From NCBI GenBank assembly GCA_947372405.1, contig CANBTO010000150.1:1-9707 (forward strand): a DNA stretch of 9,707 bases, written 5' to 3'. Shown one piece after another: positions 1 to 9,030 of the stretch; within the stretch, counting starts at the first letter, position 1, and every line of letters starts with the position of its first letter. Position numbers and translations under genes: made by a program. The notes under the pieces were generated by a model. The model saw nothing but the letters and a program-made list of their open reading frames with translations. It ran no database searches and had not been told where the DNA came from. The DNA comes from Verrucomicrobiaceae bacterium (GTDB lineage: Bacteria; Verrucomicrobiota; Verrucomicrobiae; Verrucomicrobiales; Akkermansiaceae).

Positions 1-2679
<2,679 letters not shown>

Positions 2680-2722
2680 TCGTGGCGGCGGTTTCATCCG
2701 ACGCCCATTCCGTGTCATACAA

Positions 2723-2809
2723 GAATCCCAACGGGACTCCCGATTCCAGCCCAGGGTTGGCACAAACCTGGGTATCCCGTGTTCGGAAATACGAACGCTG
2801 AAAGCGTTC
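2723..2809. repeat. REP-like cluster of three hairpins
   Basis: Three stem-loops follow one another 43 nt after the aconitase stop. The first is GAATCCC-AAC-GGGACTC (2723-2739, one mismatch). The second is CCCAGGGTT (2750-2758) pairing with AACCTGGG (2765-2772) around a 6-nt loop with one bulged base. The third is GAACGCT-GAA-AGCGTTC (2793-2799/2803-2809, perfect). The third can alternatively pair as GTTCG (2781-2785) with CGAAC (2792-2796). Such palindromes with CCCAACGGG and CCCAGGGTT cores are, from memory, typical intergenic repeats of Verrucomicrobiota and Planctomycetota and may be moved by REP-associated tyrosine transposases. No transposase is in the window. No T-run follows any stem, so intrinsic termination is not supported. 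Confidence 0.6.
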
Positions 2810-2826
2810 TGCATGCTCATCGCCGC

Positions 2827-3045
2827 TCAATCCCAAACATACCGCTCGTCAAACTCGACGGTATGTTTCCTCAAAATCGCCCGATTCTCATCTTGGAACG
2901 CCACTTGCCTGGAAAGGACCAAATACAGTGGCCGCGAATCGCCAAAGAGCTCGGCAATCCCTGAAAACCATCCGAACTCCTGCTTGTCCGCTTCCAAATC
3001 CACCAGCAAACTCCATTCATGAAACGGGCGGCGAGCCGCACACAT
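2827..3045 (-). CDS. Possible small hypothetical protein (72 aa) or gene remnant
   Basis: A minus-strand ORF from ATG (3045-3043) to TGA (2829-2827). On the coding strand GGAGG sits 5 nt before the ATG, a good ribosome binding site, and an in-frame TAG lies 24 nt upstream, so the start is well bounded. The product has normal soluble-protein composition and is fairly acidic after residue 10 (for example HEWSLLVDLEADKQEFGW and HTVEFDERYVWD). It has no signal peptide or membrane segment. I do not recognise a family. Its first 27 nt overlap, antisense, the start of the chimeric ORF at 3019. A perfect 10-bp inverted repeat falls in its last codons. It could equally be the leftover end of a larger gene cut during the local rearrangement. 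Confidence 0.4.
   Translation of the reverse strand: MCAARRPFHEWSLLVDLEADKQEFGWFSGIAELFGDSRPLYLVLSRQVAFQDENRAILRKHTVEFDERYVWD
2835..2868. repeat. Perfect 10-bp inverted repeat, 14-nt spacer
   Basis: AAACATACCG (2835-2844) is the exact reverse complement of CGGTATGTTT (2859-2868), separated by 14 nt. It lies over the last codons of the minus-strand ORF ending at 2827. It could be a dimeric protein binding site, an RNA stem-loop, or a transposon-type end. There is no long T-run on either strand to support termination. Confidence 0.5.
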
Positions 3046-3080
3046 CCCCGCCTCCGCAGCTGGCTATATACACTGCGGGT

Positions 3081-3144
3081 CATCGTCGGCATTCCGCTCA
3101 TGTTTCTAACAGCCTGTCAGTCCAAGCTGATCTATTTCCCGCGT
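3081..3144 (+). repeat. Partial copy of hydrolase 5' end (direct repeat of 8231-8294)
   Basis: The 64 nt align without gaps to 8231-8294 with four mismatches (3085, 3093, 3103, 3114); the last 30 nt (3115-3144) are identical, including third codon positions. Upstream of 3081 the similarity weakens to roughly codon level, and downstream of 3144 it stops abruptly. The two copies lie in the same orientation 5150 bp apart and bracket the large secreted-protein gene. Confidence 0.85.
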
Positions 3145-3145
3145 C

Positions 3146-3198
3146 ACTGCCGCGCCGGCGACATCCTGCCCTACGTGCTCGCACAGATCCTGGGATGA
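3146..3198 (+). repeat. Copy of aconitase 3' end (direct repeat of 2627-2679)
   Basis: The 53 nt align without gaps to the end of aconitase, stop codon included, with five mismatches: two change an amino acid (Tyr to Cys, Gly to Asp) and three are synonymous. The copies are 519 bp apart in the same orientation. A REP-like CCCAACGGGA hairpin follows both, at 43 nt and 11 nt after the stop. A duplicated gene 3' end is the classic footprint of integration at a gene tail, and is also expected from tandem duplication. Confidence 0.85.
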
Positions 3199-3209
3199 AA
3201 GCCCGCCTG

Positions 3210-3228
3210 TGAATCCCAACGGGATTCA
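3210..3228. repeat. REP-like hairpin
   Basis: TGAATCCC-AAC-GGGATTCA is a perfect 8-bp stem with a 3-nt loop. It is the intact form of the first hairpin in the 2723-2809 cluster and lies 11 nt after the duplicated aconitase tail. No T-run follows. Confidence 0.6.
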
Positions 3229-3306
3229 GAATGGCTCCTGCGCTTTTGCGGACTTCCTCGCCACGCACGCCCCCAGACGGCCCAAAACCTCGCACCGGAA
3301 TACCGC

Positions 3307-3334
3307 GCCATCTGCGGATGGCAGATCATTTTTT
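3307..3334 (+). terminator. Terminator-like hairpin with alternative pairing
   Basis: ATCTGC (3310-3315) pairs with GCAGAT (3321-3326) around a 5-nt loop; after two bases comes a run of six T (3329-3334), the layout of an intrinsic terminator. The overlapping bases can instead form GCCATC-TGCG-GATGGC (3307-3322), which excludes the first stem. Stems are only 6 bp, so efficiency is uncertain. It would insulate the large gene at 3393 from upstream transcription. Confidence 0.4.
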
Positions 3335-3336
3335 CA

Positions 3337-3366
3337 TTGATTTGCCCAATTCCGGAGGAGTAAACA
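3337..3366 (+). promoter_or_regulatory. Weak sigma-70-like promoter candidate
   Basis: TTGATT (3337-3342) and TAAACA (3361-3366) are separated by 18 nt, just after the terminator-like hairpin and upstream of the signal-peptide ATG at 3393. A GGAGGAG at 3354-3360 lies in the spacer, 32 nt before the ATG, too far for a normal ribosome binding site. The match is weak. Confidence 0.2.
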
Positions 3367-3392
3367 CAACCTCAACCTTAGAATCCACCGCC

Positions 3393-6300
3393 ATGAACCC
3401 CCATCTTTTCATGACCCCGACCGCCATTCTGACGCTCCTTGCTTCAGCATTTCTTCCACTTGATGTGGGAGCGGCCACACCGAGTTACAAGGTCACCGAT
3501 CTCGGCACTCTCGGAGGTGACTCGAGTTCCGCTTTTGGAGTCAACGCATCAGGGCAAGTCGCCGGCTGGTCCTACAATACCGGGAATGCCGAGGTACACG
3601 CGGTGCGATGGACCGGCACCACTCCCACCGATCTCGGAACTCTTGGCGGCTCCGGTAGCTACGGCGTCAGTATCAACTCATCCGGGCAGGTTGCCGGAAG
3701 GTTTTTGCCGCTGGCCAGCCCTACTACTCGCGCCGCACGATGGTCGGCTTCGGCTACCGGGCAAGCTCTCGACAGCACTTCAATCGATGGAACTTCGATC
3801 AACGCATCGGGTCAGATGACCGGCACCGATGATATCTTGGCAAACAGCACCAACCATGCAGTACGCTGGACAGGGACAACCCCGCAAGACTTGGGCACTC
3901 TCGGAGGTCCCTTCAGTACCGGCCAAGGCATCAATGATTCCGGGCAAGTCGCCGGTTATAGTGCCTTAGCGGCTCCAAATACCGCACTTCACGCTGTACG
4001 ATGGACAGGAACCACCGCAGTGGACCTCGGCACACTCCTCGGCGGGACCACCAGCCGCGGCTCCGGGATCAACGCGTCCGGCCAAATCGCAGGCGTTTCG
4101 GATACCTCAGATCCTTCAGTGCAACACGCCGTACGATGGACCGGCACCACTCCCACCGATCTCGGAACACTTGGTGGCAAATGCAGTTTCGGCTTCGCCA
4201 TCAATAGTGCGGGAGACGTCGTGGGAATCTCCCAATACTCCACTACAGTGAGCACCTTCCATGCCTTCATTTACACCGGGGGACAAATGTATGATCTGGA
4301 AACACTGTTGGCTGGTTCGGGGGTCACCAACCTGCGCATCAACTCTCCGGGCAACAGCATCAACGATTTGGGTCAGATCGCGGCAACTGGAAATATCAAT
4401 GGAAAGGCGCATGCCGTCCTTTTGACGCCTTCGACTCCTCAGCCAGACATCAACTTGAAGATCACAGGAGCGACCAACGATGGCGCAATCCTGCACTTCG
4501 CGGCCACATCCGCGACAGCCACTCCCCCGATCAAGATTCAATCCAGCACCGACATGAAGACATGGACGGATCTGCCCGACGGCAACGGCGCGAAAATGAC
4601 CCAAGCCAGCCCCGGCAACTACACCTTGAACTCCACGTTCTATCCACCGGGCAACAAAGTTTATTTCCAGGCGGTAGCAGGCACGAAGAAATCCAATGTG
4701 CTCGGACCCTACGTGCTGACACGCGCGGTCTTGTCGGTGCTGGTGCGTGCATCGTCGGATTCGGACAAGGCAAAAGGCACCATCACGAGAGCCGGGGACA
4801 ACCTCACTTATGAATTCATCGGGGTCAACAATGGCAATGCCACGGCGAGAAACGTGAAGTTGGTGGCGCCGGTACCATCCTACATTGACAGCAAAACCAA
4901 TCTGAACACCCAGTTCGCCTTGTCCGACATTCCGCTCGGTACCGGCAATCTGCCGATGATCAGTTTCGGCGGGGCCTACCACGCGGCTGCGAAGGGCAAT
5001 CCTGCCGAAATCGTTTGGGACAAGAGCGATCTCGCACCCGGCGAACAGTGCTCAGGAACGGTCACCTTTCATATCACCTCCAAGGTACGCACCCAGGAAT
5101 CAATCGCAGTACCCAATAACTACACTCTTTACGGCGCGACGTTCCAGCCTCCCTATTCCGCAACGGGCTACAGCAGTGGTTCTCCCAACGTCTCGACGGA
5201 AGTCCGGGGGCCGATTGAATTCACCGCCGCCGCGAAGAGTCCCAGCGTCGCGCCCGGAGGATTGATTACCTATAAATTCAAGCTGTCCAACCTCACCAAC
5301 GCCAAAATCGATCATGCTGCGGCAGTCGTCACTGTTCCCGAATTCACCCGGTTTTCTGAAATGTACGACCTGCCATCGGGATCAACCATGTTGGGGGCCG
5401 GGGGAGCAAGGATGGACGGGTCATCGATTGATTTCGAACAGGTCTTCGTGACAGGGCAGGCTAGGCCGCAAATCGTACTCGATCTCGGCGCATTGGCTCC
5501 CTCCGGTGCCGACAAGGATTCCATCACCTTCAACATCACCTTCCAGGCCCAATGGGTCGATCCCGCAGGCACGCCCAAGATCGGAGTCTTCGACTATTAC
5601 GCCACATTATTCTCCAACCAGAAATTCGATGACCCCTCCAATCCCGGGAAGCAAATCACCGAGTATGATATATTCAAACGGCAATATGCCGATGCCTCGA
5701 CAAGCACCTATGCGAAACCGAGAGCGATCGATTTTGTCACTTATATCACGACGAATACTCACGAAATCGCCCTCAGCCATCAGGACTCGGGAGACGTCAA
5801 TGTTCCGCTGGCTGGCAGCCTGACCAATGAGCCGAATTTCTCTTTGATGAAGACAATCAGCAACACGGCGACGGATACCGAGAACCATGCCGGTGAAACG
5901 ATCGACTCCGTCGAACCGGGTGATCAACTCACCTTCGTGTTCCTTGCACTAAACCGTGGCAAGTCCGTGGGGAATGATGTTTCCATTCAAGATGGTTTGC
6001 CTGGTCACACGTCATTCATCAAGGGCTCCGCGCATCTGCTGGGAACATCCGATAGCACCACAGCCAGCAACTTGCTTGCGATTCCGGATTCCGATGGCCG
6101 TCATGTGCGCTTCACCGGCCTGAACCTTGAGCCCCACGACGGTGTGGCGCTTGAATATTCCGTCCGTGTCGATAGCGATGTCGCGGTCGGAACTTCGATT
6201 CTGCCGGCGGCGGCCATCAATCCTGAGACCGGCCTGCCCGAAGGCGGAGTCGGCTCATCCAGCTTGATATCTTCCAGCACGCCTCATTCGACGCTGGGTT

Positions 6301-8009
6301 ACTATTTGAATGGCGCGATCCACGTTGTCGGCGATGTCCGGTTCGCCCAACCCGAGATCCGTGTGCTGGTGCCCAATCCCGTGGTGAGCACGGATCTTGG
6401 AGCGACCGCCGATGCCATGACCGCGGTGTATAACAAGAACTGGAGCGCCCGGCCGCAGACGAACCAGAAGAACTACTACTCTCTCATTCCAGGTGCCCAG
6501 AGATATTACATTCATTATGAAAATCTCGGGAAATTCAGCGCGCAGGGAGTGAAACTGGTGTTTCCGCTTCCCGCTCACACCGCGTATTACCGCTCTTCGT
6601 TTGTGGCGACCAGCCTTGGCGATGACGTCGGTATGCTGATCGATCCCCCGGACGGCGCAAGCATCAAACCACCCGCAGGCGCGAATGGTGGATTTCTCAC
6701 GACCGGAGGCCTGGTGACTTTCACGATGAACAATCTCCCTGCCGCGGGCAAACCAGGATGCAAAGGAGACGTGATGGTGGAAGTGATCGTCACGAGCGAT
6801 GCCGTAACCGCAAAGAGCCCGTTCATTGGCGACGGCGCGGATCCGGTTTTCATGCAGGCTACCGGCATCGCGAAGATCACCGCCAAGCTCCCTCTCATTA
6901 AGGTCGCCACTACGAATACGGCATCCATGGCTCAAGACTTGCCCGAGGCTGCGCAACCGGCAGCGGCCGCCGGCATCAAACAAGTACCTAAAATCGGGAT
7001 TTTCGAATCCGTCCCCAAGGAAGTCGCCGCGGGTGGGGAGTTTGATATCGAAGTGGTCATGTTCAACAACGGCGATGCTCCTGCCTTGAATCCATTCCTG
7101 TTCTGGACCCAGCCGGAAGGAACTAGCATCGTTAAAATTGAACGTGGCGGCGGGGCGCAACAGAACCCTAAGGACGGCAATCCCATCCATACCTATGACT
7201 TCGAGTTGGCATCGAACAACGGGAAGGTGAATTACAACATGGGCAATGGAACCTGGGCCATCGATCCTGGCACCAGCGCTGCCATCACCATCACCTTGAA
7301 AGCCACCGGCAAAGCAGGATCGGACATCAACTTCGATGGCGATGCGGAAGCCAGCGCGGATTTTCTGGGGAATGTTTACAGCTCCCCTCTGGTTACACAT
7401 GTCGTGGCCGCTCCTTCGATAGGATTATCGGGTTCGATTACCGGCGGTGTTTTGATCCATCAATTGGTCAACAACTCGGACGTCTTTCTCATCAAGCTGA
7501 ATGATCTAGGGTCAAAAATTGTCGCCCAAGGAGCCGGCAACATCGTGGCCGCAGGTGGCGGCAATATCGTGGCCGCAGGTGGCGGCAATATTGTGGCGGC
7601 AGGCGCGGGGAATGCGATTACCTCGGGAAATGCCTCCCTGATCCAACTTGGCGGCACAACCGCTGCGGCCCTGTTGGACAAACCGCCGGTCAATATGCTT
7701 GTCCCGGAGGGTAGTTCGGCAATCGTGGCGGCGGGTGGCGGTAACATCGTGGCGGCTGGCGGCGGTAACATCGTGGCGGCGGGCGGCGGTAATATCGTGG
7801 CGGCTGGCGGCGGCAACATCGTGGCGGCTGGCGGCGGCAACATCGTTGCGGCGGGTGGCGGCAACATCGTGGCGGCTGGCGGCGGCAATATCGTGGCGGC
7901 GGGCGGCGGCAACGTGATTTCGCTTCCAGGAACCTCAGCATTGGTCAATACCAATGGCGGAAACGTCATGACAACCGGCGGCGGCGCGAATTTCCTTCCG
8001 AAACAATAG
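3393..8009 (+). CDS. Large secreted HAF-repeat / DUF11-like protein with IVAAGGGN octapeptide arrays
   Basis: Encodes about 1538 residues. The frame opens at 3231, but the 54 extra residues do not look like an export signal, whereas ATG 3393 begins a Sec signal peptide (hydrophobic ILTLLASAFLP, cleavage after VGAA near residue 28). Residues 34-346 are seven HAF-family repeats (LGTLGG...INxSGQVAG...HAVRWTGTTP), probably a beta-propeller. A short verrucomicrobial-style module follows (QSSTDMKTWTDL, near 390). DUF11-like beta-sandwich segments lie near 445-495, 606-654, 815-869, 1036-1060 and 1200-1239. Arrays of IVAAGGGN occupy 1376-1407 and 1444-1507. There is no catalytic motif, transmembrane helix, PEP-CTERM tail or autotransporter barrel; it ends GGGANFLPKQ. 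A surface or matrix role is inferred, and the export route beyond Sec is unknown. GTTAG/CTAAC, present eight times in aconitase, is absent here. Confidence 0.88.
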   Translation: MNPHLFMTPTAILTLLASAFLPLDVGAATPSYKVTDLGTLGGDSSSAFGVNASGQVAGWSYNTGNAEVHAVRWTGTTPTDLGTLGGSGSYGVSINSSGQVAGRFLPLASPTTRAARWSASATGQALDSTSIDGTSINASGQMTGTDDILANSTNHAVRWTGTTPQDLGTLGGPFSTGQGINDSGQVAGYSALAAPNTALHAVRWTGTTAVDLGTLLGGTTSRGSGINASGQIAGVSDTSDPSVQHAVRWTGTTPTDLGTLGGKCSFGFAINSAGDVVGISQYSTTVSTFHAFIYTGGQMYDLETLLAGSGVTNLRINSPGNSINDLGQIAATGNINGKAHAVLLTPSTPQPDINLKITGATNDGAILHFAATSATATPPIKIQSSTDMKTWTDLPDGNGAKMTQASPGNYTLNSTFYPPGNKVYFQAVAGTKKSNVLGPYVLTRAVLSVLVRASSDSDKAKGTITRAGDNLTYEFIGVNNGNATARNVKLVAPVPSYIDSKTNLNTQFALSDIPLGTGNLPMISFGGAYHAAAKGNPAEIVWDKSDLAPGEQCSGTVTFHITSKVRTQESIAVPNNYTLYGATFQPPYSATGYSSGSPNVSTEVRGPIEFTAAAKSPSVAPGGLITYKFKLSNLTNAKIDHAAAVVTVPEFTRFSEMYDLPSGSTMLGAGGARMDGSSIDFEQVFVTGQARPQIVLDLGALAPSGADKDSITFNITFQAQWVDPAGTPKIGVFDYYATLFSNQKFDDPSNPGKQITEYDIFKRQYADASTSTYAKPRAIDFVTYITTNTHEIALSHQDSGDVNVPLAGSLTNEPNFSLMKTISNTATDTENHAGETIDSVEPGDQLTFVFLALNRGKSVGNDVSIQDGLPGHTSFIKGSAHLLGTSDSTTASNLLAIPDSDGRHVRFTGLNLEPHDGVALEYSVRVDSDVAVGTSILPAAAINPETGLPEGGVGSSSLISSSTPHSTLGYYLNGAIHVVGDVRFAQPEIRVLVPNPVVSTDLGATADAMTAVYNKNWSARPQTNQKNYYSLIPGAQRYYIHYENLGKFSAQGVKLVFPLPAHTAYYRSSFVATSLGDDVGMLIDPPDGASIKPPAGANGGFLTTGGLVTFTMNNLPAAGKPGCKGDVMVEVIVTSDAVTAKSPFIGDGADPVFMQATGIAKITAKLPLIKVATTNTASMAQDLPEAAQPAAAAGIKQVPKIGIFESVPKEVAAGGEFDIEVVMFNNGDAPALNPFLFWTQPEGTSIVKIERGGGAQQNPKDGNPIHTYDFELASNNGKVNYNMGNGTWAIDPGTSAAITITLKATGKAGSDINFDGDAEASADFLGNVYSSPLVTHVVAAPSIGLSGSITGGVLIHQLVNNSDVFLIKLNDLGSKIVAQGAGNIVAAGGGNIVAAGGGNIVAAGAGNAITSGNASLIQLGGTTAAALLDKPPVNMLVPEGSSAIVAAGGGNIVAAGGGNIVAAGGGNIVAAGGGNIVAAGGGNIVAAGGGNIVAAGGGNIVAAGGGNVISLPGTSALVNTNGGNVMTTGGGANFLPKQ
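3492..4430 (+). repeat. Seven HAF-type repeats, with a 35-nt identical direct repeat
   Basis: Units of about 44 residues, most beginning DLGTLGG and ending HAVRWTGTTP; the second, third and seventh are degenerate. At DNA level 3606-3640 and 4134-4168 are identical over 35 nt and lie 528 nt apart, exactly four 44-codon units. This points to recent block duplication or gene conversion between repeats. Confidence 0.8.
7518..7613 (+). repeat. Octapeptide array 1: four 24-nt units
   Basis: Four in-frame 24-nt units encode IVAQGAGN, IVAAGGGN, IVAAGGGN and IVAAGAGN. The outer units are degenerate and the two inner ones are identical in DNA. The inner units use GCC GCA for the two alanines, unlike the second array. 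Confidence 0.95.
7722..7913 (+). repeat. Octapeptide array 2: eight 24-nt units
   Basis: Eight consecutive in-frame 24-nt units all encode IVAAGGGN exactly. They differ only at synonymous third positions (GTG/GTT, GCG/GCT, GGT/GGC, AAC/AAT); units four and five are identical in DNA. A degenerate tail follows (NTNGGN, TTGGGAN). Array 1 lies 108 nt upstream. Because the units are 24 nt, copy-number change would keep frame. Confidence 0.97.
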
Positions 8010-8034
8010 TCACAATACCGTAGCTCGGAACAAT

Positions 8035-8060
8035 CCAGATCTCGTGCCTGCGGGATCTGG
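8035..8060 (+). terminator. Strong hairpin after the large gene, possible terminator without T-run
   Basis: CCAGATC (8035-8041) pairs exactly with GATCTGG (8054-8060). Four further inner pairs, two of them G-T wobbles, extend the stem to about 11 bp with a GCCT loop. It begins 25 nt after the stop codon at 8009. There is no U-tract downstream, so it may stabilise the mRNA 3' end or assist termination in another way. The rest of the gap to 8156 shows no clear promoter. Confidence 0.35.
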
Positions 8061-8156
8061 CCCGATCGATGAAGTGCGTCGTCCCTGCAATGGAGGGAAC
8101 ATGCGGCACAACTCATGCTCGTGCGCTGGCTGTAGATTGTGATTTTATCTTCACTC

Positions 8157-9026
8157 GTGAAAGCGGCAGCAAGTTCGAAACAACCCCGCGCCAGCACTAG
8201 ATCAGGTCGCTGGTTCAAAGTCATCGCCATCATCCTCGGCATCCCGCTCATGCTTCTAACAGCATGTCAGTCCAAGCTGATCTATTTCCCGCGTGCCTAT
8301 GGTCCGGGAACCACGGCCCAATGGTCGGAGAAAACCAAGGGCGCGCAGGTGGATTTCAAAACCTCCCAAGGAAAACAGCGGGAATTTCTGCAAGGCAATC
8401 TCAAGTCCCCGAGGAATCTTTGGATTGTCTGTGGAGGCAACGGCACTCTGGCGCTGGATTGGTCCGAGTGGATTGCAGAGCACGCTCCGAAAGAAGACGC
8501 GTGGCTGTTGTGCGACTTCCCGGGTTATGGCGATTGCGAAGGCTCGCCAAGCCCGGCGCGGATCCGCGAGTCGTTGAAAACCGGCGTGCCGCTTGCGATG
8601 GAAAAACTGGGATGGAAACCCGGCGGGAATCCCGAAAAACTGCGTTTCTTCGGCCACAGTCTCGGTTGCGCGGCATGCCTGATCGCGGCATCGGAATTCA
8701 AGATCCAGAAAGGCGTCCTGATCTCACCCTTCACCAGCACCATGGACATGAGCCGGGAGGTCACGGGCCTGCCGCTGGGTTTCCTCGTCTGGCATCGATT
8801 CGACAACGCGGCGCGGCTTGAGGAATTGTCCCGCCGTGGTCCGGGGCAGGTGATTATTTTCCACGGTCTGAACGACGAGGTGATTCCGGTTTCCATGAGC
8901 CGGAAACTGGCAGCGGCAAACAAGGATATCGTCCGGCTAACGGAAATCCCCGGCGGAAAGCACAATACCATTCAAGGCGAACACGCGGACCTGATCGCGG
9001 ACGCACTGCGTGAGATTGGAAAGTAA
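8157..9026 (+). CDS. Alpha/beta hydrolase lipoprotein (BEM46/ABHD17-like)
   Basis: A serine hydrolase-fold protein of 289 residues; substrate unknown. A lipoprotein signal comes first: hydrophobic VIAIILGIPLML, lipobox LTAC with Cys37, then QSKLIYFPR. Family marks follow: oxyanion region CGGNG (about 92-96), DFPGYGDCEGSPS (from 120), nucleophile elbow GHSLG with Ser168, probable acid Asp240 in GLNDEVIP and probable His269 in GGKHNT. The catalytic triad therefore looks complete. With Gln after the lipidated Cys, outer-membrane retention is likely by the E. coli rule. The start was set at GTG 8157 because VKAAAS aligns with MKRAAS of the chimeric ORF at 3019; GTG 8139 in the same frame would add six residues. 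No clear ribosome binding site precedes either. The next gene follows after 4 nt. Confidence 0.9.
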   Translation: MKAAASSKQPRASTRSGRWFKVIAIILGIPLMLLTACQSKLIYFPRAYGPGTTAQWSEKTKGAQVDFKTSQGKQREFLQGNLKSPRNLWIVCGGNGTLALDWSEWIAEHAPKEDAWLLCDFPGYGDCEGSPSPARIRESLKTGVPLAMEKLGWKPGGNPEKLRFFGHSLGCAACLIAASEFKIQKGVLISPFTSTMDMSREVTGLPLGFLVWHRFDNAARLEELSRRGPGQVIIFHGLNDEVIPVSMSRKLAAANKDIVRLTEIPGGKHNTIQGEHADLIADALREIGK

Positions 9027-9030
9027 TATC

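Larger units (their letters stand above)
3019..3198 (+). pseudogene. In-frame chimera: hydrolase lipoprotein head joined to aconitase tail (59 aa)
   Basis: An open frame from ATG 3019 to TGA 3196-3198. The first 42 codons resemble the N-terminus of the hydrolase at 8157: an MKRAAS start (there VKAAAS), a hydrophobic core, lipobox LTAC, then QSKLIYFPR. From nt 3146 the frame becomes the aconitase C-terminus, [13 protein letters not shown] then stop. The head matches 8231-8294 at 60 of 64 positions over 3081-3144, and the tail matches 2627-2679 at 48 of 53 over 3146-3198. Both are in their native frames and one base separates them. No Shine-Dalgarno sequence is obvious. Most likely it is a rearrangement scar. 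If expressed, it would give a short lipid-anchored peptide. The catalytic hydrolase domain is wholly absent. Confidence 0.75.

Noticed and set aside
2779..2964. 61-codon + strand ORF in the intergenic zone
   Set aside because: Starts at GTG inside a REP-like hairpin without a ribosome binding site and is antisense to the better supported minus-strand ORF.
3231..3392. N-terminal extension of the large gene from ATG 3231
   Set aside because: The 54 added residues are Pro/Arg/Thr-rich, overlie the terminator-like hairpin, and would bury the signal peptide that begins at 3393.
4116..4982. 288-codon minus-strand ORF
   Set aside because: Antisense to HAF and DUF11-like coding sequence; no recognisable motif.
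6255..7400. 381-codon minus-strand ORF
   Set aside because: Antisense to the DUF11-like part of the large gene; no family motif or ribosome binding site seen, composition typical of a shadow frame.
7518..7913. CRISPR-like array of short regular repeats
   Set aside because: Units are contiguous 24-nt in-frame codon repeats without spacers, inside a long open gene; they encode IVAAGGGN.
7460..8251. 263-codon minus-strand ORF with PPPAATM repeats
   Set aside because: It is the mirror of the octapeptide-coding array and the GC-rich sequence around it; the + strand gene has signal peptide and domain evidence.
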